From Candidatus Woesearchaeota archaeon (GTDB lineage: Archaea; Nanobdellota; Nanobdellia; Woesearchaeales; JACQNA01): a stretch of 7,445 bases of DNA. The stretch spans positions 1 to 7,445 of the forward strand of contig JACQNA010000002.1 in the NCBI GenBank assembly GCA_016203335.1. The letters run 5' to 3'. Below, piece by piece: positions 5,317 to 7,445 of the stretch. Numbering within the stretch: position 1 is the first letter of the stretch; every line of letters starts with the position of its first letter. The notes below the pieces were generated by a model. The model ran no database searches, was not told the origin of the DNA, and saw only the letters and a list, made by a program, of their open reading frames with translations. A program made the position numbers and the translations under genes.

Positions 5317-5331
5317 TCCCGAACGGGGCAG

Positions 5332-5342
5332 TTTTATTATTT
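5332..5342 (+). terminator. T-rich stretch after tRNA-Glu
   Basis: TTTTATTATTT starts 2 nt after the tRNA-Glu discriminator, consistent with archaeal oligo-T termination. It overlaps the stop codon of the convergent 44-residue gene. Confidence 0.45.
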
Positions 5343-5471
5343 CCCCACATGCTTAAAGTATTGTATCTGCCGCTCCCGTTTCAGCGCAGCCTTCTCGGTC
5401 CGGAACTTCCCGAGTACTTTTGTTCCCGCGCTGTTGTACAATATCCACTGGTAGCCTTTTTTCTTTATCAT
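5337..5471 (-). CDS. 44-residue basic protein, unknown function
   Basis: ATG at 5471 to TAA at 5337. The sequence begins MIKKKGYQWILYN, has a short turn NSAGTKVLG, and ends with a charged helix-like tail (FRTEKAALKRERQIQYFKH). The pattern of a two-strand beta hairpin followed by a K/R-rich helix resembles small phage and archaeal proteins of unknown role; I do not assign a function. A GAGG site lies 4 nt before the ATG, and the start is 9 nt after the stop of the upstream zinc-finger gene, so the two probably form an operon. Its 3' end is convergent with tRNA-Glu. Confidence 0.6.
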   Translation of the reverse strand: MIKKKGYQWILYNSAGTKVLGKFRTEKAALKRERQIQYFKHVGK

Positions 5472-5480
5472 TGTGCCTCG

Positions 5481-6023
5481 TTATTCATTGTCCCGGTCAT
5501 ACGGAATGATTCCCACTGCCTTGAGCCGGTCCTTGAGCCGCTCGAATAGTGTCTTCGGCCGGATGCGGTATTTTAGCCGCTGGCGTACGGCATGGTGCTC
5601 GACATATTGGACTTCACCGCTCAATTGGTCGAGGCTCTTGAGATTTTTGGCGATCAAATCAGGAGCGGAGGTAGGCTGCGCCTGCGGCGGCGTGTCAGGA
5701 TATATTGCAGGAATGATGTAGGAAGATGTCGAAGATGTCTGGTATGCGGGAAACGGGGGCTGCTTGATATGCTCAGCGACAGACGCTGGTTCCTGGTTAG
5801 CCAGAAGGTTCTCCTCCAGCACAGATACAGGTGCCAGTAATTTGTCAGAAACAGGCGGGATCGCATGAGGGCGCTTCTGTATCCACTGGACTAGGCATTG
5901 GTCGCTGCAGAAGGAAAGGGCGATCTCACCAGTATCGCTCTTCTCGACAAAGGTGACCTGCGGGCTATCAGAAGAGGGAATCTCTTTCCCGCAATGATAG
6001 CATGTTAGTGGGGGGGCATTCAT
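5481..6023 (-). CDS. TRASH/MYM-like zinc-finger protein, unknown function
   Basis: 180 residues from the ATG at 6023. C8-x2-C11 and C39-x3-C43 in CYHCGKEIP and FCSDQCLVQW form a four-cysteine knuckle like the TRASH/MYM-type zinc fingers that bind metals or proteins. A Pro/Ser/Thr/Gln-rich low-complexity linker (about 76-122) leads to a charged C-terminal region (about 123-180, with RLKYRIRPKTLFERLKDRLK) that looks helical and basic. The frame stays open to 6176, but those upstream codons run through the divergent TATA boxes and eL41. GGAG lies 8 nt before the ATG at 6023, supporting that start. The TATA box would give a leader of about 35-40 nt. Function is not assigned; metal sensing or nucleic-acid binding is only a guess. 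Confidence 0.68.
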   Translation of the reverse strand: MNAPPLTCYHCGKEIPSSDSPQVTFVEKSDTGEIALSFCSDQCLVQWIQKRPHAIPPVSDKLLAPVSVLEENLLANQEPASVAEHIKQPPFPAYQTSSTSSYIIPAIYPDTPPQAQPTSAPDLIAKNLKSLDQLSGEVQYVEHHAVRQRLKYRIRPKTLFERLKDRLKAVGIIPYDRDNE

Positions 6024-6078
6024 TAAGGGTGCTCCAAGCGCAAGGAATAATGAGGAACGGACAGGCATAATCATAATG

Positions 6079-6092
6079 TTTATAAATATAAA
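6079..6092. promoter_or_regulatory. Divergent TATA region for eL41 (+) and the zinc-finger operon (-)
   Basis: TTTATAAATATAAA reads as a TATA box on both strands. On +, TTTATAAA is centred 26.5 nt before the eL41 ATG at 6109. On -, the overlapping TTTATATT/TTTATAAA boxes predict initiation near 6056-6063. Confidence 0.6.
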
Positions 6093-6108
6093 GGTATCTG
6101 TTTCTGCC

Positions 6109-6210
6109 ATGAAACGATCCTCACGTCGCTGGAAGAAGAAAGGCCAGATGCGCTGGAAATGGCAGCGCAAGCGCATGAAGAAGGAGCGGAAGCGCAGAAT
6201 CAGGCGGTAA
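6109..6210 (+). CDS. rpl41e: Large-subunit ribosomal protein eL41 (L41e)
   Basis: 33 residues, nearly all Lys/Arg/Trp/Met/Gln. The core from residue 14, MRWKWQRKRMKKERKRRIRR, lines up with eukaryotic/archaeal eL41 (MRxKWxKKRMRRLKRKRR type), a single basic helix of about 25 residues at the intersubunit bridge. Here an extra 13-residue basic N-terminus is present. The ATG at 6109 rather than the internal Met14 is favoured because a TATA box is centred 26.5 nt upstream, which predicts a leaderless message. It is divergent from the zinc-finger operon and is the last clear protein gene before the rRNA operon. Confidence 0.82.
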   Translation: MKRSSRRWKKKGQMRWKWQRKRMKKERKRRIRR

Positions 6211-6240
6211 TGGTAGTAATTTCTCAGTACATGATTCTTT

Positions 6241-6385
6241 TGAGCGCCATTGGCGGTATCGCTCGTTGCACTCGCTCACCGGTGTTTGGCAGAGCCAAAA
6301 CCGGCGGTGCGACGGCTGCTTCGCAGCCTGCTCGCGGATGCGGTCACTTACTTCGCTCGTTCCGCAGTTCAAACAAGTTTGAGCT
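6241..6385. repeat. Cluster of adjacent palindromes
   Basis: At least five stems lie next to or inside one another: GTTGCAC/GTGCGAC (6265-6271, 6307-6313), enclosing CCGG/CCGG and TTTGGC/GCCAAA (6285-6290, 6294-6299); GGCTGC-ttc-GCAGCC (6314-6328); TGCGG/CCGCA (6339-6343, 6362-6366); AGTTCAAAC/GTTTGAGCT (6366-6374, 6377-6385). TCGCTCGTT recurs at 6259-6267 and 6353-6361. No convincing gene is seen here. It resembles REP-type palindrome clusters. Confidence 0.65.
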
Positions 6386-6704
6386 ACCGCACGCCGCCAT
6401 GGCGCAGACCGGTCGGGGGACGCCCCCTCGGGGTGATCGGTAGGATTTGCGAAGCAAATCCGTCTGCCGCCATGCTGGCGGCGTGCGGGACGAGGATAAC
6501 ATCCACAGGAAATAACGTTCCGATATATTTATAAACAACCTCGTTCCCCCTCTCTGTTCTCGTTGTGGTATACGATTCCACAGCCATTCTCCGCCCGCAT
6601 ACGAAAGGTATGCCAAACAGTATCCGTGTATGCTTAATGTGATCATTAAGTATGAATAAGTGATGTTGAAGCAATTCCGGCAAATAATCAGCAATGCGAC
6701 GCAT
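6384..6704 (-). CDS. Doubtful hypothetical ORF
   Basis: From the ATG at 6704 the frame reads MRRIADYLPELLQHH... and stays protein-like up to about 6490 (VYKYIGTLFPVDVILVP), with mixed codon use. From 6488 on it runs through the palindromic element, where the product (HAASMAADGFASQ) is just the reading of inverted repeats. No TATA box lies 26 nt upstream and no clear SD site is seen. It lies antisense to the presumed 16S leader. I recognise no family. It may be a gene remnant disrupted at its 3' end by the palindromic element, or chance. Confidence 0.25.
   Translation of the reverse strand: MRRIADYLPELLQHHLFILNDHIKHTRILFGIPFVCGRRMAVESYTTTRTERGNEVVYKYIGTLFPVDVILVPHAASMAADGFASQILPITPRGRPPTGLRHGGVR
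6387..6488. repeat. Branched inverted-repeat element
   Basis: A perfect 13-bp outer repeat, CCGCACGCCGCCA (6387-6399) with TGGCGGCGTGCGG (6476-6488), encloses GCAGAC/GTCTGC (6404-6409, 6462-6467) and two hairpins: ACCGGTC/GATCGGT plus GGGGG/CCCCC (6408-6441), and GGATTTGC-gaa-GCAAATCC (6443-6461). The result is a three-way junction. An alternative hairpin GCCGCCA-tgc-TGGCGGC (6466-6482) would break the outer stem. It could be a structured RNA or a mobile palindromic element. Confidence 0.6.
6526..6535 (+). promoter_or_regulatory. Candidate rRNA operon promoter (TATA box)
   Basis: TATTTATAAA is the best TATA-like element upstream of 16S on +, predicting a start near 6557 and a leader of about 310 nt. 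It could equally be codons of the doubtful minus-strand ORF. Downstream, ATGCTTAAT/ATTAAGTAT (6630-6653) forms a hairpin in the leader. Confidence 0.4.
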
Positions 6705-6717
6705 AAAGTAGGATTGT

Positions 6718-6854
6718 AATTCCCGTTGTTCTGAACGGAGTGAGGAACTCAGGAATGATAAAAGAATTCCCGTTGCCTTGAGCGCAAGCGAAAGGCTCGG
6801 GAATTTGCGAAACAAATTCCCGTTGGTCTGAGCGAAGCGAAGACCTCGGGAATT
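6718..6854 (+). repeat. Three tandem hairpin units in the 16S leader
   Basis: AATTCCCGTTG starts at 6718, 6765 and 6815, and again at 6864 across the 16S 5' end (steps of 47, 50 and 49 nt). Each of the three units closes on itself: units 2 and 3 pair AATTCCCG with CGGGAATT (6798-6805, 6847-6854), followed inside by a TTG/CT internal loop, a 4-bp stem that differs between units (CCTT/AAGG, GTCT/AGAC) and a loop of the GAGCGNAAGCGA type. Unit 1 is degenerate (closing arm CAGGAAT). Neighbouring units can also pair in alternative register through AAATTCCCG and GAAAATTCCC. Confidence 0.85.
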
Positions 6855-6864
6855 TTCGGAGAAA

Positions 6865-7445
6865 ATTCCCGTTGATCCTGCGGGAGATCGCTGCTATGAG
6901 GGTTCGGCTAAGCCATGCAAGTCTTCTCGCAAGAGAGGCGAAATGCTCAGTAACACGTCGATAATCTACCCTGGAGTCCGGGATACCCATGGGAAACTGT
7001 GGTTAATACCGGATAGGAGAAGTGTTCTGGAATGATATTTTTCCCAAACGCAACGCTTTAGGATGAGACGGCGGCGGAATAGGCTGTTGGCGGGGTAACG
7101 GCCCACCAAACCGAAGATCCGTAGGGGCCGTGAGAGCGGTTGCCCCGAGAAGGACACTGAGAAACTGGTCCTAGCCCTACGGGGTGCAGCAGGCGCGAAA
7201 ACTCTGCAATGCACGCAAGTGTGACAGGGGAACCCTCAGTGCTTTGCGTTAAGCAAGGCTTTTGCCAATGGTAAATACATTGGCGAATAAGTGGTGGGCA
7301 AGACTGGTGCCAGCCGCCGCGGTAACACCAGCGTTCACAAGTGGCGATCACATTTATTGGGCCTAAAGCGTCCGTAGCCGGTCTGAAAAATCATTTGTGA
7401 AATCGTACGGCTTAACCGAACGGCGTGCAGATGACACTCTCAGAC
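6865..7445 (+). rRNA. rrs: 16S ribosomal RNA, 5' part
   Basis: The 5' end by homology is ATTCCCGTTGATCCTGCGGG at about 6865. Landmarks follow in order: CTAAGCCATGCAAGTC (from about 6908), CCCTACGGGGTGCAGCAG (about 7174-7191), the 530-loop sequence GTGCCAGCCGCCGCGGTAA (7307-7325, equivalent to E. coli 515-533), and GGGCCTAAAGCGTCCGTAGC (about 7359). These wordings are archaeal. About 580 nt, a little over a third of the gene, are present before the window ends. The first helix reads TTCCCG/CGGGA where most archaea have TTCCGG/CCGGA. No insertion is seen in this part. Confidence 0.96.

Larger units (their letters stand above)
5193..5330 (+). tRNA. tRNA-Glu(UUC) with two introns
   Basis: It starts 1 nt after tRNA-Ile. 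Acceptor GCCCCGT (5193-5199) pairs with ACGGGGC (5323-5329); the discriminator is A5330 with no encoded CCA. The D region GTGTAGTCCGGCC is the usual archaeal tRNA-Glu wording. The anticodon stem CGACC (5222-5226) pairs with GGTCG (5251-5255); the loop is C-T-TTC-G-A. The variable region is 4 nt (GGAC) and the T-stem TCGGG pairs with CCCGA. Introns of 17 nt (37/38) and 46 nt (59/60) bring the 75-nt tRNA to 138 nt. It is presumably co-transcribed with tRNA-Ile, because no TATA box lies at the needed distance within tRNA-Ile. Confidence 0.9.

Noticed and set aside
6024..6176. Longer N-terminus for the zinc-finger protein
   Set aside because: The extension would run through the shared TATA region and the eL41 gene, upstream of any transcript start predicted from the TATA boxes.
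6718..6876. CRISPR array
   Set aside because: Only 11 nt is shared between units, each unit is itself a hairpin with paired changes, and the spacing elements are not unique spacers.
6966..7351. Minus-strand ORFs inside 16S
   Set aside because: They lie within unmistakable 16S rRNA sequence and are chance frames.

Overview
The window reads as an archaeal chromosome segment, most likely from a small-genome (DPANN-like) lineage. The evidence is TTTAAATA-type TATA boxes placed about 26 nt before start codons, archaeal gene content (archaeal prefoldin alpha next to ftsY, a Hel308-type helicase, a CorA-like transporter, eL41), BHB-type tRNA introns and an archaeal 16S rRNA. The exact phylum cannot be fixed from the sequence alone.

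Layout. 1-249 is the 3' end of a histidine-phosphatase/phosphoglycerate-mutase gene (+) that is much more AT-rich (about 35% GC) than its neighbours. 279-944 (+) is the first RecA domain of a Hel308-like helicase and then stops; it meets tail-to-tail, with an 8-bp overlap, a small four-helix membrane protein gene (937-1272, -). Further minus-strand genes are the SRP receptor ftsY (1305-2540), prefoldin alpha (2543-2959, 2 nt from ftsY, one operon) and the segregation/condensation protein scpA (3013-3741). Two tRNA genes follow on +, tRNA-Val(UAC) and tRNA-Gly(GCC), then a CorA-family transporter (4058-5041), then tRNA-Ile(UAU) and tRNA-Glu(UUC) only 1 nt apart. 5337-6023 (-) holds a 44-residue protein and a zinc-finger protein of unknown function, divergent from the 33-residue ribosomal protein eL41 (6109-6210, +). 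From 6211 to 6864 there is no confident gene. That stretch has a dense palindrome cluster, a branched inverted-repeat element, a doubtful ORF on -, a candidate rRNA promoter, and three tandem hairpin units that repeat the first 11 nt of the 16S rRNA. The 5' part of 16S rRNA runs from 6865 off the window end.

The most notable biology is in the tRNAs. All four are interrupted at the canonical 37/38 site, and three of the four carry a second intron in the T-loop, inferred at 59/60. These introns fit bulge-helix-bulge or relaxed bulge-helix-loop folds, and removing them restores normal T-loops. The lead tRNA of each pair has its TATA box where the transcript would begin at or within about 1-2 nt of the mature 5' end. 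The AUA-decoding tRNA-Ile carries UAU rather than the CAU/agmatidine type usual in archaea. The second signal is the 16S leader, where a roughly 49-nt hairpin unit headed by AATTCCCGTTG is repeated three times immediately before the same 11-mer opens the 16S gene.

Protein genes here mostly look leaderless: six start codons lie 25-28 nt from the centre of a TATA box. Internal operon genes instead have short GGAG/GAGG-like sites.
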